Below are positions 1 through 10,165 of a stretch of DNA of 64,000 nt, piece by piece. Numbering within the stretch: position 1 is the stretch's first letter; each line of letters opens with the position of its first letter. This DNA is from Mytilus edulis. Its lineage: Eukaryota; Mollusca; Bivalvia; Mytilida; Mytilidae. The notes under the pieces were generated by a model. It ran no database searches, was not told where the DNA came from, and saw only the letters and a program-made list of their open reading frames with translations. The position numbers were made by a program, and so were the translations under genes. The DNA is taken from NCBI RefSeq assembly GCF_963676685.1, contig NC_092346.1:27107133-27171132 (forward strand). The letters are read 5' to 3'.

Positions 1-831
1 ATTGGTCCACTGACATTAACCAAGAAGAAGAATAAATTTATACTGGTTATAGGCGATTATTTTACCAAATGGATGGAAGCCTACCCTATACCACATCAGC
101 ATGCTGACCTGGTAGCACAGAAACTAGTGATGGAATTTATTGCTAGGTTTGGCATACCACTAGAACTACATACAGACCAAGGAAAGAACTTCGAAAGTGA
201 CCTATTCAAATCTGTTTGTAATTTATTTCAAATTAACAAAACCAGAACAACTGCATATCATCCGTCATCAAATGGTTTAATAGAAAGGTTTAACAAGACT
301 CTTGGTGGTATGATCAAGACCTTTGTTAACAAGAACGTAACAAATTGGGATGAATACATTAATCTCCTGCTAGCTGCTTACAGAAGTACCCCTCATCCGG
401 CTAAAGGGTTTTCACCAAGCTACATGATGTTAGGTAGAGAGGTCAATATCCCTCTGAACTTAATGTTCAGAAGTCATGAAAACAGAACTCAGAGCAACGA
501 AGATTACATTTCAACAATAAAATCCCATTTTCAAAACGTCTATGAGATTGCGAGGGAAAATCTAAAAAGCAATGCGGAAAGACAAAAACGTGACCATGAC
601 ACACGATTGACTGACAATAGATATGAGTTAGGGGCCTTGGTATATAAATTTGACAAAACCGTAAATAAAAAGTTTCGCTCTCCGTGGCTTGGTCCTTTTG
701 TAATAACGAAAATTCTCAGCCCCGTTGTATATGGGATTCGCGGTGAATTCGGCACTGAGGTAGTTCACCATGATCGACTAAAACCCTGTAAGGAAAACAT
801 GCCAATTTGGGCAAAAGCAAGTTACCAGTAG
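1..831 (+). CDS. Ty3/gypsy integrase, C-terminal part (5' cut by window)
   Basis: The frame is open from base 1 to the stop at 829-831; the first Met, at 73, is internal. The retroviral integrase core is visible: the first catalytic Asp in a GDYFTKW context (codon 54-56), the second in HTDQGKNF (175-177), and Glu in LIERFNK (283-285). This leaves 35 residues between the second Asp and the Glu, the D,D-35-E spacing. The C-terminal part has a GPFVITK segment and ends near HHDRLKPC, resembling the GPY/F module of gypsy integrases. The enzyme would insert the element's cDNA into host chromosomes. No frame break is visible in this part. The copy at 40595-41685 has Cys after the first Asp where this one has Tyr. 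Confidence 0.9.
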   Translation: MGPLTLTKKKNKFILVIGDYFTKWMEAYPIPHQHADLVAQKLVMEFIARFGIPLELHTDQGKNFESDLFKSVCNLFQINKTRTTAYHPSSNGLIERFNKTLGGMIKTFVNKNVTNWDEYINLLLAAYRSTPHPAKGFSPSYMMLGREVNIPLNLMFRSHENRTQSNEDYISTIKSHFQNVYEIARENLKSNAERQKRDHDTRLTDNRYELGALVYKFDKTVNKKFRSPWLGPFVITKILSPVVYGIRGEFGTEVVHHDRLKPCKENMPIWAKASYQ

Positions 832-896
832 AATATTTAAAAAATATGTAAATTTTAAAACAAATTTTTAGTTTTTGATAATTTTTTATTTATAGA

Positions 897-1641
897 ATGT
901 CAGACGTCATAGGAACTAAAGTATGGAAGTGTAGGCTTTGTGATTTTGTACATTTAAACAAGAAAGGAGCTGTGCAACACTTTATGTTTAGACATACTCC
1001 AAAATAACCAAATACCCTATCTATGTAATATCTGCAACTTTAAGGCACTAACTGAGGGAAAATGGAGAAATCATGCTAATGCCATGGCAGGAAAGCCTCT
1101 CAGAGAGGATTCTGCTGTACATACCTTTCTTAAGTCTACAAACCCATATAATGTACAGATTGGTAGTGACATTTTTTTTATTAAAACAACACCCTTAATT
1201 ACACCTTCAACACTAAAATCCGAAATTAAAGAGAAATTTGAGGAAGAATTCATTCCAGATTATGATGAGGAAATCACCATCAGCGAGGAAGAAGTTGCCA
1301 TTATGGAAGTAGAGGTAGATGAAAGGGATGAACAAATTGAGGAACTTAAAAACAAATTAAACATGTTAAAAGAAAGGGAGAAAAAACACAGGGAAGATAA
1401 CAGAAGCATGGAAGAAACCCACAAGAAGGAAATAAAAGAATTGGAGGAAAGACACAAATTTGAATGCCTGAGATTTGGAAATTTTATACAAAGACTGGAA
1501 AAGAGAAAAGAAGAGCTAAAGAAAGAGTTGAAGTCAGCTGAAAAGAAATTAGAAAATGAAAACATTTGTACAAAGAAAATTAAGAGTGTAGTGACACTTC
1601 CAATGAAAAGAAAACTTCAGATAAACATTTTATTTCCATAA
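897..1641 (+). pseudogene. Accessory 3' ORF of gypsy X: zinc-finger plus coiled-coil protein, one frameshift
   Basis: Between integrase and LTR, where env sits in retroviruses, is an extra coding region. An ATG at 897 opens a 36-codon frame carrying one C2H2 finger (C-x2-C-x12-H-x4-H) that stops at 1005-1007. One base out of frame the sequence continues with a second finger-like C-x2-C-x12-H, then an acidic stretch and a highly charged Lys/Glu helix of about 100 residues (roughly 1300-1570) with coiled-coil character, ending at 1641. No signal peptide or membrane segment is seen, so this is not an env gene. A tract ending TTTATTTATAG sits directly before the ATG and looks like a splice acceptor, which suggests a spliced subgenomic mRNA. 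The frameshift is shared with the copy at 41752. Function unknown; nucleic-acid or Gag binding is a guess. Confidence 0.7.
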
Positions 1642-1889
1642 ACATTGTTTTTAAAAATTGAATATTGTTTTATTGCTCATGTATATATTTGTATATTTGT
1701 ATGGATAAGAAATGTTTCCTAAACATTTTAAGGAAGAGGTTAATTAATTAAATTTTTCATTTTGATGATTTCTTTTTGGTTAGTGCTAATATTGATTGAA
1801 TTCATGAATAACTTTTTCAAAAGCTTGATAAATATTAAATTGTTCATTTTTAATTCTCCGGACAGAATTCTTTATTTGACGGGAGGCAG

Positions 1890-2518
1890 TGTTGTGCCAA
1901 AGCTAATTAACTTAATTTACTTTCGTGATAGAAGTTATTACGTTGTTTAATGCAAATAGTTTGTGCAGTTCATTTTTATATTTCATAATTCCCGCAATAT
2001 TTTGGTAATGATTTTAGCGGGAGTTCGTAGCACATTTTAGGTTGTCATTCGCGACTCAGATGTTATGCGGAGTAATTTTCATAGGAACTGCATAACAAAT
2101 CATTTATATATGTTAAAGTTGTATGGAATTACCTGTTACACATTCATTTATAACGATAATATTTCATAATTGTAGTCTTTTGCTACACAGCGTTCATGTT
2201 TACATTGTAACCGTTAACCGGAAGTAGGGAATATCTATTTTTGTGTATTCACTTTGTAAACTAGGTCGACTATAGTCAGTTTCAAATTTTGATTGCCAAC
2301 GATCATCTGCTTTCAGAAACGAACTTCAGAATATATATAACTTCACAGATTAGTTATTTTATAGGTCATTAAACACATAGAGACTATTTAAATACTATTT
2401 ATTGTAAATTGCAATACATTTCACATTTATTTCTGTTATAATAAACGGAATATATTTTACACCAGTTTTTCATTCATTGCTTTGAAATTGGTAAACTTAA
2501 TAAACGGTCGGCGCTACA
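1890..2518 (+). repeat. 3' LTR of gypsy X (629 bp)
   Basis: It begins TGTTGTGCCAAAGC and ends GGCGCTACA, so it has TG...CA ends. It matches the LTRs at 32836-33443 and 42745-43363. A GACGGGAGGCAG purine tract directly precedes it. A TATATATAA box (about 2332) and AATAAA signals near the 3' end fit promoter and polyadenylation roles. It shares diagnostic variants with the 42745 LTR (for example TTAGCGGGAG and a CACATAGAGAC insertion) that the 32836 LTR lacks. Confidence 0.9.
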
Positions 2519-3017
2519 TCATATTATTATTAGATCACTGTCATGACTGGTATTTTTAATCATAATCATAACGTAAAAGTAAATAGAATCATGTTCATAA
2601 CAGCGTGAACAACTGCAATACTCATGTTGGTGGTAATACTGAATCATTTACCTTAAATTAATTGTCATTGGCTATTGATAACATTAATTTTATGCTCATT
2701 TAGTATGTCAGAGGCCTTTCATTGTGGATTTAAATAGAAGGAAAGAGTAAAGTACATGCAGTTGGCAACCCCACAGTTTAAATGGCTATAACATGTATGT
2801 TATGACAAGTGGGCATTACAAATGAACATTCACCAATTTGACCCAGTCTGGCAGTCAATTGATAACCTGAGTTTGCAAATAAATGGTCTTGTCCACACTG
2901 TCATATGAAAATGATTCTTAATCTCTTACTGCATCACCAAAGTACATGTACACATGTAATTCAATTGGGATTACAGTATTGACTAATGTTTCTTATTTTT
3001 GTATTCACTGTTTTCAG
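2519..3017 (+). other. CRIPT intron sequence right of the gypsy LTR
   Basis: Non-coding, ending in a pyrimidine tract and AG at 3016-3017. The same sequence follows the LTR at 43363, which shows that both LTRs occupy the same original site. Nothing else recognised. Confidence 0.7.
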
Positions 3018-4941
3018 AGGGTGGAGGAAGAAAGATTGGAGAAAACAAAGCTCTAACAGCAAAGAAAAACAGGTGAATGATAATGATTTATACAAATTGA
3101 AATAACAGCTGTTTAATTTTTGTTATCTTCTTAAATGATTGATAAGTTGTATAATATATCACTTATAGTTTGTGCTCAGATATGTCAGAGCTGTACATGT
3201 GTCAGTGGCGTTGTTGAAAGTAATATGACTATAAGTTATTATTTGCACATTTAACCGAATCCTAAAATATTCAAATTATGTATTTGTTATTTTAGTAGGG
3301 GTAAGGTGCTAATGCCCGTAATCAATTCATTTCGAAATAATTTAATTTTGGATGAAACGCGTCTTCTGATTGGCTGACGTTATTTTGTTATCAGCCCATA
3401 GACATAATTTAGTCATGTGACCGTGACGTCATCAACGTTTTTTATGGTTTTCTACGGGTTCAAATGGAATTTAGAATTAAATTATAAGAATTGACTAATA
3501 TTTTTCTGTCTATTCGAAATAATATAAAAAATATGGTGCACACTGTTAAATAACCCGCTACGCGCGTTATTCAGTGTGCACCAAATTTTAGATGTTATTT
3601 CTTCATAGACAGAAAAAATATTACAGTCATTCTTTTAATGTATATTTATTCACCAATTGTCTTGTAACTAGTCAGTTTTATATTTAAGAAAGTTACAACC
3701 AATGTGGTTTTAACAATTTTGAATTTAACATCTGTTATACAGTCATGTACATGTAGTTCTTTTTTCAAGAGCTAAAGTAGTAATAGCAACAGAGCTCATC
3801 AAAACGGGAGGGTTGGTAGGTATGTGTTAGGGTAAGGTTGCATAATTTGGTTAACAGATAAGTTGTTTGAAGTCTTATTTTAAATTATTCTGATTTTTTT
3901 AGGTTTATGAATAACTAAGTTTTGATGTACATGTATTATTTTTTCAGATTTGCTCCATATGAAGGATTTGCAAAGTGTAAAATATGTAGATCTTCAGTTC
4001 ATCAGAAAGGATCCCATTATTGCCAAGGTGAGTCAATATTTCACTCTTTCATGTTTTATAAGTAATGAAACCTTGTTTAGAGAAATAGATAACTTATGAA
4101 GACAGATTCTATTTTTTCAAGTGAGTCAGTTATATTAACATGACCTTTTCTTAGATCAAGAGTGATTCAACCAAAGCAATTTTGATTTCCATACCTAATC
4201 TTAAAGAGTGATATCAACTTGGGTTAAATCAAACGGAAATAATTGGGGCAACAGTAACTTAGTTTATGAAATTTCTTTTTCCCTGTTTCATATGGAATAT
4301 CAAAATAACTATAATCTTATATAACCATTATAGAATAAGGTTTATCTTTGAAAGTTTTGCTTTACATTGTTTCTTTGAATAATATTAATAGCATTTATCA
4401 TCTTTTGTTTTTAGGATGTGCTTACAAGAAAGGTAAGTTTCTGCTTTATTTTGTAATACCAAAAAACATAATAGATAATTGTATCCAAGCAAGTAGTAAT
4501 ATTTTTTTATTGTGTTTGTCCTTCTTTCCGTTAATCCGTCCAGTATCAGTTTTTGGTTAAGGTTATTTTCAATGAATTTGTGATCACATCAGATTGAAAC
4601 TTTGTATACATGTTTATATTTTCATGGTTCACCAAACAAGGACACATGATGGTGGGAGCATGGCATGGTTTCCCATGTACCTGCATTTATTTTAAAATAA
4701 CAATTTATAATGCTTCATTGATGGAGTAAACTTAACTGAAACATCATGCCCACATTGTCATTTAAAATGCAAAAAAGTTTATGCAAAAGGACATTCAAAC
4801 TCATATACTGACAACAAACATCATGGCAAAAATATTCAGAATTCAATATATGAATCCAGTGTCTGTTTTTTTGTAGGTATTTGTGCAATGTGTGGGAAGA
4901 AGATAATAGAGACAAAGAACTACAGACAGACATCAGTATGA
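3018..4941 (+). CDS. CRIPT: CRIPT, cysteine-rich PDZ-binding protein: last four exons
   Basis: Exons are 3018-3072, 3948-4027, 4415-4432 and 4877-4941, each bounded by AG and GT, with the stop TGA at 4939-4941. Joined, they encode the C-terminal 71 or so residues of a protein recognisable as CRIPT: the GGRK segment, ENKAL, a CKIC pair, SHYCQGCAYKKG, CAMCGKK, and a C-terminal QTSV that fits the PDZ-binding end of the family. Animal CRIPT is about 101 residues, so only the N-terminal third is missing; its exons should lie left of the window because gypsy X sits in the upstream intron. CRIPT is a small conserved zinc-binding-type protein described as binding PDZ domains such as that of PSD-95, and also linked to the minor spliceosome. 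The third exon here is a microexon of 18 bp. No frame damage is seen. Confidence 0.93.
3491..3629. repeat. Long palindrome in CRIPT intron, copy 1
   Basis: Arms 3491-3513 and 3605-3629 pair almost perfectly, and inner arms 3515-3552 and 3568-3602 pair as well, around a CG-rich centre (CGCTACGCGCG). In the duplicate CRIPT segment the same intron position carries an unrelated palindrome (44339-44505). Confidence 0.75.
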
Positions 4942-5817
4942 TTGGTGATAATGACAATGTTTGGTGATAATGACAACGTGTAGTGACAATTACAATGTGT
5001 AGTAATAATTACAATGTGTGTTGACAATTACAAAAGTGTGTTGAAAATTACATTGTGTAATAATGATTACAATTTGTATTTTTATCTATTACATTTTCTG
5101 AGCTTGAAAGCACAAAGAAATAACAACCATTTGTACCACTTGTATGTTAACATGTTAGTTATTGTAAAACATTTTGTGGTCTGGATAAAATGTATCTTAG
5201 TTCAGGGTCATGGTCCTTTTTGAATGACATTATTTAATAACCATCAATAATTATGACATTTAAAAATCTTTTCAAAGTAGTTGATGTCTTTGTATGATAA
5301 GGATACTTCAGAATTTTGACTTTTTCAGACATTTATTATTACCTCACTTTTGGTCAAAGAAAGAAAACAGGTGAAACGAGATCAGATTGGAAATCCAAAA
5401 TGTTTATTGCTATAAATGAAAATTTGTACCTTAAGGAATGAAAAAAAGAGAAGATTTCAGTAGAACATTTTTACCTTAAGGAATGAAAAAAAGAGAAGAT
5501 TTCAGTAAAATTAAAAAATTTTCAATGAGTTTGATAAATATAGAAAGTTTTATTTCATATAAAGAGTTCAAACATCATGCTTTAAATTTGTGTTTGTACT
5601 TTGTATTCACCATTGAATTGTATGTATTATTTTCAAAACCTGATTTTACATTGTTTAAAAAGTAACACAAAAATTCTTTTCATTATCATGCACCTATTTA
5701 AAGAAAAATATATAGTTTGTTTGTCTTTGCATAAATGATGATAATTGTTTTAGGTATGAAAGTTAAAGTGTACATTTGTATCATTTATATTATAAAAGTT
5801 GTTCGTTGTTATTTAAT
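4942..5817 (+). other. CRIPT 3' flank with degenerate ACAATGTGT minisatellite
   Basis: After the CRIPT stop, to about 5075, TGATAATGACAATGT-type units repeat imperfectly; this is probably in the 3' UTR. A roughly 45-bp tandem duplication (5418-5507, CCTTAAGGAATGAAAAAAAG units) is single in the copy at about 46287. Short ORFs here look like chance. Confidence 0.5.
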
Positions 5818-5819
5818 GT

Positions 5820-6035
5820 GGGTCTCATTGGGGTCTAAGCCTGACGCGGGTTTGCCGATTTTTCGTAAGCGTGACACGGGAAAGTCAAATTATTGCCGTG
5901 AAAACGGGAATTAAGGTCTAGCGGGACACGGGAAATTACAATGAAAATTGCTTAGGTATATAGTATAAGCGGGATGCATGAATCTGACAAAACAGTAAGC
6001 GTGATCCGGGATCAGAACCCCCCCAATGAGACCCC
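5820..6035. mobile_element. MITE with GGGTCTCATTGGGG inverted ends
   Basis: Starts GGGTCTCATTGGGG and ends CCCCAATGAGACCCC, a clear inverted pair around GC-richer non-coding sequence. The duplicate at 46635-46865 differs mainly in a much longer C run. No coding capacity. Confidence 0.7.
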
Positions 6036-6156
6036 CTTATATCAGTGTAAATAATTATATTTATCAAGGTAGATGAACACTGAATTGTTTTTCCAAAGCT
6101 TAACGTTAGCATTTAAAAAAAAAATGTATTTGTGTAAAAGTATCAAATTCAAAATG

Positions 6157-6338
6157 CAGGGTCGGATCCAGCCATTTTAAAAAGGGGGGTACCCAACCCA
6201 GGATAAAGGGGGGGTTCCAACTATATGTCCCCATTCAAATGCATTGAGCTGCCAAAAAAAAGGGGGGTTCCAACCCCCAGAAACCCCGGTTCCAACCCCA
6301 GACCCCCGGTTCCAAACCCGGACTCCCCTGGATCCGCC
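6157..6338. mobile_element. MITE of the CAGGGGCGGATCCAG family
   Basis: Begins CAGGGTCGGATCCAGCC and ends CTGGATCCGCC. The interior is G/C runs with repeated GGTTCCAAC motifs. Related copies lie at 8354-8508, 46986-47160 and, more diverged, 59950-60108. Confidence 0.75.
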
Positions 6339-6929
6339 AATGAAATGCTTGGAAAAAAACTAGTAATTAAAAAAAAACCCGGTATGATAAGAATAAAGAA
6401 AAGCTATCAAGCTGTCACACTTTTATTTTGATTTTGAACAGATACAGATATCATCAGAAATTTTTGTTTAAAGGTATTATGATGTTTTTAACACATGTAC
6501 AAAATGTTTGTTGACTATAATTTTTTTTAATAAAATATTTAGAAAAAAATAGCGATTATTGTTTTAATTTTATTTATGTTGAAGAAAATTTTATAATAAA
6601 AACTTGTAAAGATATTTGGTGTATGTCAATGTATCTACATTTGTAAAAACTAATAATCACTGTGTATCATCGTACAGCGGATATAGGTACTAACCAAGCG
6701 GGCATTATTGATTTTGAACTGACACGGTAACGAAAATCTTTGGTTTGTTTTATCAGCATTCAGTATACATTTCTCAACATCTGAAATTCCTGCTCCAAAA
6801 ATGAAAAAGGGATACTGATTCTGTGGTGTTGTTGGCGGTTTTAACTAACTTCTTAAAAGCTTCAAACCTTAGAAGGTGGAAGAAATAGATGCTTCATACT
6901 TTGTATATCTATGCCTTATGTTACAAAGT
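6339..6929. other. AT-rich intergenic sequence
   Basis: No gene or repeat recognised. It is colinear with about 47161-47730 in the duplicate. Confidence 0.4.
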
Positions 6930-7335
6930 TTCCATCTGTCACATGTCCATTGTCCTTGACCTTATTTTCATAGTTCATTGGCTACTAGAAAAAAGTTGAG
7001 ATCTTTTGTAATCACTAATGTTATTTTCTCTCTTATTATGATTTAGTATATTTAGTGTATGGAAGGATTGTAAGGTGTACATTTCCAACTGGAAGGTGTT
7101 ATCTGACCTTGACCTCATTTTCATTGTTCAATTGTTAAAGTTAAGATTTTATGTTTTGGTCTGTTTTTCTTAAACTGTATGCAATAGGTCTTCTCTATTT
7201 GGTGTATGGAATGATTGCGTGGTATCATCTCACCTTGACCTCATTTTGGTGGTTCATTGGTCAATGTTCATGGTTTGTGTCTTATATACTATTATAAGCA
7301 ACAGGTCAAGTATATTGAAATAAAATCAGTGCATA
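6930..7335. repeat. Imperfect tandem repeat, period about 125-150 bp
   Basis: Units contain ACCTTGACCTCATTTT followed by a GTTCATTGG-like phrase, at about 6955, 7108 and 7233. A further unit lies beyond the Ginger-like element at 9197-9295, so the element interrupts this array. Confidence 0.7.
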
Positions 7336-7639
7336 TGTTGTGTACAAGTTATCATTTTGTACAAATTATAATGTGTACAAAAAAATTGTACAAATTATAA
7401 TTTGTATTTTGACTTTGTACAAATTGTAATCTGTACAAAATCTTCCTGTACACATTATAATTTGTACAAAATCAGGCTAAATTTCACTTATAACTTGTAC
7501 AATATTTAACATGGTATAATCTTTCAAATCAAATGATAAAAAAAATCAATTACGAATCAATATGAAACACACTGATAACTGTATATACAAAACTATAATA
7601 CAATACTTGTATTTGTTGGAGCAGGTGAGCAAACATTGA

Positions 7640-8640
7640 CCTCGAATTACACAATACATACTGCTTTTTGCATTTACACTTCGAGTTGTTACAACCGCCT
7701 TCACATTTGCAAGAAAGAAAGAGAAAGTTGTTAATCAGGAATTTGTGTAACAGACATAGAAGAGTCATCAATAGATTCTAGTTGGTTTCTGCTTAAAAAA
7801 GAGGGGCAAAAGATACCAAAGGGACAGTCAAACTCATAGATCGATAACACTCCTGATAAATTACCAACAATTGTCCCCATCTGATAGCCAAGATTTCCTA
7901 CTTCTACTACAAAACCTTATATATATATTCCTCAAATTGGTCGGTGCACGGTCATGCTGTGGAATTGGGATGATAACATTGTTTCCAACAGATAATTCGC
8001 TCAGTTTCCATTTTGTATTTCTTAATAGGACATTCGCTTGGATTTGTTGGCCAGAAAATTTGCATGAATGATTGGAGTTTCGACTTCCTCTGACACAACT
8101 TCACTAGTTGTACAAGTTCATTCAGTTTAACTATCCAGTTACAGAATCGTTAGGTTCTCTTTCTAATTCTACCAATTCAGTATCTGTGTTTTCATCCGTG
8201 CCATCAATTTCAATTTCACTGTTTTTCTTTTTATCCTCTTTGAACACTTTCTTTAAATCTTCCTCTGTTTCAAGACTTGGCAAAAGTTCCTTATGCAAAG
8301 AAGATGAAGTCAAACCTTCAGACCACAGTTGTGTGTCATATGACATCAGAATTCAGGGGCGGATCCAGCCATTTTAAAAAAGGGGGGTTCCTAACCCAGG
8401 ACAAAGGGAGGGTTCCAATTATATGTCCCCATTCAAATGCATTGATCGTCCAAAAAAAGGGGGGGTTCCAACCCCCGGAACCCCCCCCCCCCTCTGGATC
8501 CGCGCCTGGAATTTGCTCACTCTACAGACCCTTGACTTTGCGGATGTCTTGGTCAACCATGGACTTTTACTTATTTTGACCATAACGATTTTGGTTCAGT
8601 AATTATATGTGCAGTGAACTCTCTCCCATTACCGCTTTAG
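7640..8640 (-). pseudogene. Integrase/transposase remnant with CXC-like motif (KRBA2-type)
   Basis: Read on the minus strand, near 8634-8515 one frame contains GNGREFTA, then PRHPQ and SQGSVE followed by a stop where Arg is usual. These are the middle and Glu motifs of an integrase core. The expected catalytic Asp of the DNGREF motif is Gly. Next, 8346-8131 gives a spacer with GLTSSSLHKELLP and EEDL, then about 8090-7940 another frame with SVGNNVIIPIP. Finally 7710-7650 carries a Cys-rich stretch (CKCEGGCNNSKCKCKK) resembling a Tesmin/TSO1 CXC motif. This order matches what I recall of KRBA2-like proteins derived from such transposons. Stops, frameshifts and the MITE make it inactive; two of the stops are TGA where CGA would encode the expected Arg, consistent with CpG decay. 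Confidence 0.65.
8354..8508. mobile_element. CAGGGGCGGATCCAG MITE inside the Ginger relic
   Basis: TIRs CAGGGGCGGATCCAG and CTGGATCCGCGCCTG. Bases GAATT at 8349-8353 recur at 8509-8513, a 5-bp target-site duplication. The MITE is absent from the same site in the duplicate (near 49160), so it inserted after the two copies separated, or only in one haplotype. Confidence 0.85.
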
Positions 8641-9299
8641 AGGATATGGGATGCACCATAGACTGAGAAGAAAAATATGAAGTAAATGATAAGCAACTCC
8701 AATGCCTTTTTTGCATTTTACTTTAAATAGAAATCAACTCATGCAATTTGTCTTTGGTATTACTATGTTTGTGCTTTGTTGTGTTATTTTCAGGAAATTG
8801 CTAATTTTTTTGATAGAATTTATCATGTTGATCAACAATGCTAGCTATTTTATTGAACACTACAAATTTTACTTTTGCAAATGATCATTTGAAAGACCAG
8901 TTAATAGGAGTTCAATTTATAACCTAAAGTCAATATTTAATGAGTCAATATGAATTACAAATCGCATTGAAAAGTGGCTATAGTGTATCAATACTTTATT
9001 AGCACAAAAACAATTCGATGAATTATTGTACACGTTTTAAGTGAATTTTAGTCAAATTTTGTCCAAATTATAATTTGTACAAGCGCTTTTTGTACAAATT
9101 ACAATTTGTACAAAGTCAAAATACCAATTATAATTTGTACAATATTTTTGTACAAATTATAATTTGTTCAAAATGATAATTTGTACACAACACATAGATT
9201 GATTGTAATGTGTACATGTCTATCTGGCATGGTTCATCTGACCTTGACCTCATTTTCATAGTTCATTGGTCAATGTTTAGTCGGGGTTTTTTTTTGTTA

Positions 9300-9412
9300 A
9301 GAGAGCTACCATTTGAGTTGTATTGGTGTCAGGATGAAAAATCTAGTCCTGCTTTTTTTTGGTAGTTATAATCGCTGTCCTGCCTCTATTTTTCACTCAA
9401 TTTGGAAAATGA
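9300..9412. mobile_element. Fragment of the GGGAGCTACCATTTGA MITE family
   Basis: GAGCTACCATTTGAG, GGATGAAAAATCTAGTCCTG and GCTGTCCTGCC phrases match the left half of the complete element at 28249-28571. The right half is missing. Confidence 0.6.
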
Positions 9413-9515
9413 CCCGTTTTCACCCGGATTCTTCAGGCTTTAGGCTGATTTCATGACGGTGGTTTTCCTTTGAAATACCGGATAATTCGTAATTCTTTCT
9501 AGACAAATATTTTAA

Positions 9516-10165
9516 ATTACTGATGGTCTATTGACTTTGAAACTATTGCTTAGTTTTCATGTATTATTTTGTTATTAAGTCGGTTTATAACCACTAGTGG
9601 TAAGTTAATGATAATTGGTATGCAGATGTATAAAATTGAGAATGGAAATGGGGAATGTGTCAAAGAGACAACAACCCGACCAAATAAAAAACAACAGCAG
9701 AGGGTCACCAACAGGTATAGCATTGGCATATCTCATTTCCATGGCAATTATTTGGCGCTGCCCTCTCAGCAAGGACGTATGTTAGTTATACGTCCTTGCT
9801 CTCAGTCATTACGGTCTATTGACTGAAACTTTTGCTTAGTTTTCATGTATTAGTTTGTGATTAGGTCAGTTTGTGGGGAACCATTAGTGTTAGGTCAATG
9901 ATAATATTTGGTATACAGTTGTATTAGCATTAGCATATCTCATTACAATGGAGAGTATTTGACCACGCCCCCTCAATTATGGTTGATTGACTAAAATTTT
10001 GCTTCGTTAACATGTATTAGTTTGTGTTTATGTTTGTTTAAAGGGAACTACTTTTGATAAATCAATGGTATTTGGTATGCAGTTGTATAAGCATTGGCAC
10101 ATCTCATTTCTATGGAATTTTTTAGCCATGCATGTACCTTCAGTCATGGTTCATTGACTTTAAAT
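9516..10165. repeat. Imperfect tandem repeat, about three units, with a 13-bp hairpin
   Basis: Units share GTCTATTGACT..., CATGTATTA.TTTGT, GGTATGCAGTTGTATAA and GCATATCTCATTTC..ATGG. Unit 1 is split by a short retroelement tail (9633-9712). A perfect inverted repeat, AGCAAGGACGTAT / ATACGTCCTTGCT, lies at 9768-9780 and 9788-9800. Confidence 0.65.
9633..9712 (-). mobile_element. Short retroelement 3' tail, minus strand
   Basis: The reverse complement contains TTGTCTCTTTGACACATTCC and ends CCATTCTCAATTTT, the same tail that ends the reverse-transcriptase element at 49616-50751. A GTATA repeat flanks it. It is a severely 5'-truncated insertion. Confidence 0.65.

Larger units (their letters stand above)
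1..2518 (+). mobile_element. Ty3/gypsy retrotransposon X, 3' part
   Basis: The window opens inside a Ty3/gypsy element. In order it holds the end of the integrase gene, a broken accessory ORF, a purine-rich tract (about 1878-1889) and a 3' LTR. The same block recurs at 40855-43363 with few differences, and the sequence just after both LTRs is also the same, so these are copies of one insertion site and not two independent insertions. The site is an intron of CRIPT and the element lies in the same orientation as that gene. The 5' LTR, gag and most of pol lie left of the window. Confidence 0.9.
7336..9192. mobile_element. Ginger-like DNA transposon, decayed
   Basis: Left TIR 7336-7503 and right TIR 9025-9192 are 168-bp inverted copies beginning TGTTGTGTAC. 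Each contains repeated palindromic TTGTACAAATTATAA motifs. The bases CATA lie at 7332-7335 and again at 9193-9196, a 4-bp target-site duplication. TGT-type ends, a 4-bp duplication and an integrase-type gene fit Ginger transposons (DNA transposons with a gypsy-like integrase). The minus-strand coding remnant is described separately. A MITE (8354-8508) and a short minus-strand retroelement tail (about 7796-7850) have inserted into it. The copy at 48144-50947 has lost its right end. Confidence 0.75.

Noticed and set aside
897-1641. Accessory gypsy ORF as an env gene
   Set aside because: No signal peptide, transmembrane segment or glycoprotein features; zinc-finger and coiled-coil features instead.
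7365-7500. TTGTAC palindrome clusters considered as a CRISPR-like or satellite array
   Set aside because: They are mirrored at 9025-9192 and belong to the TIRs of one transposon; there are no regular unique spacers.
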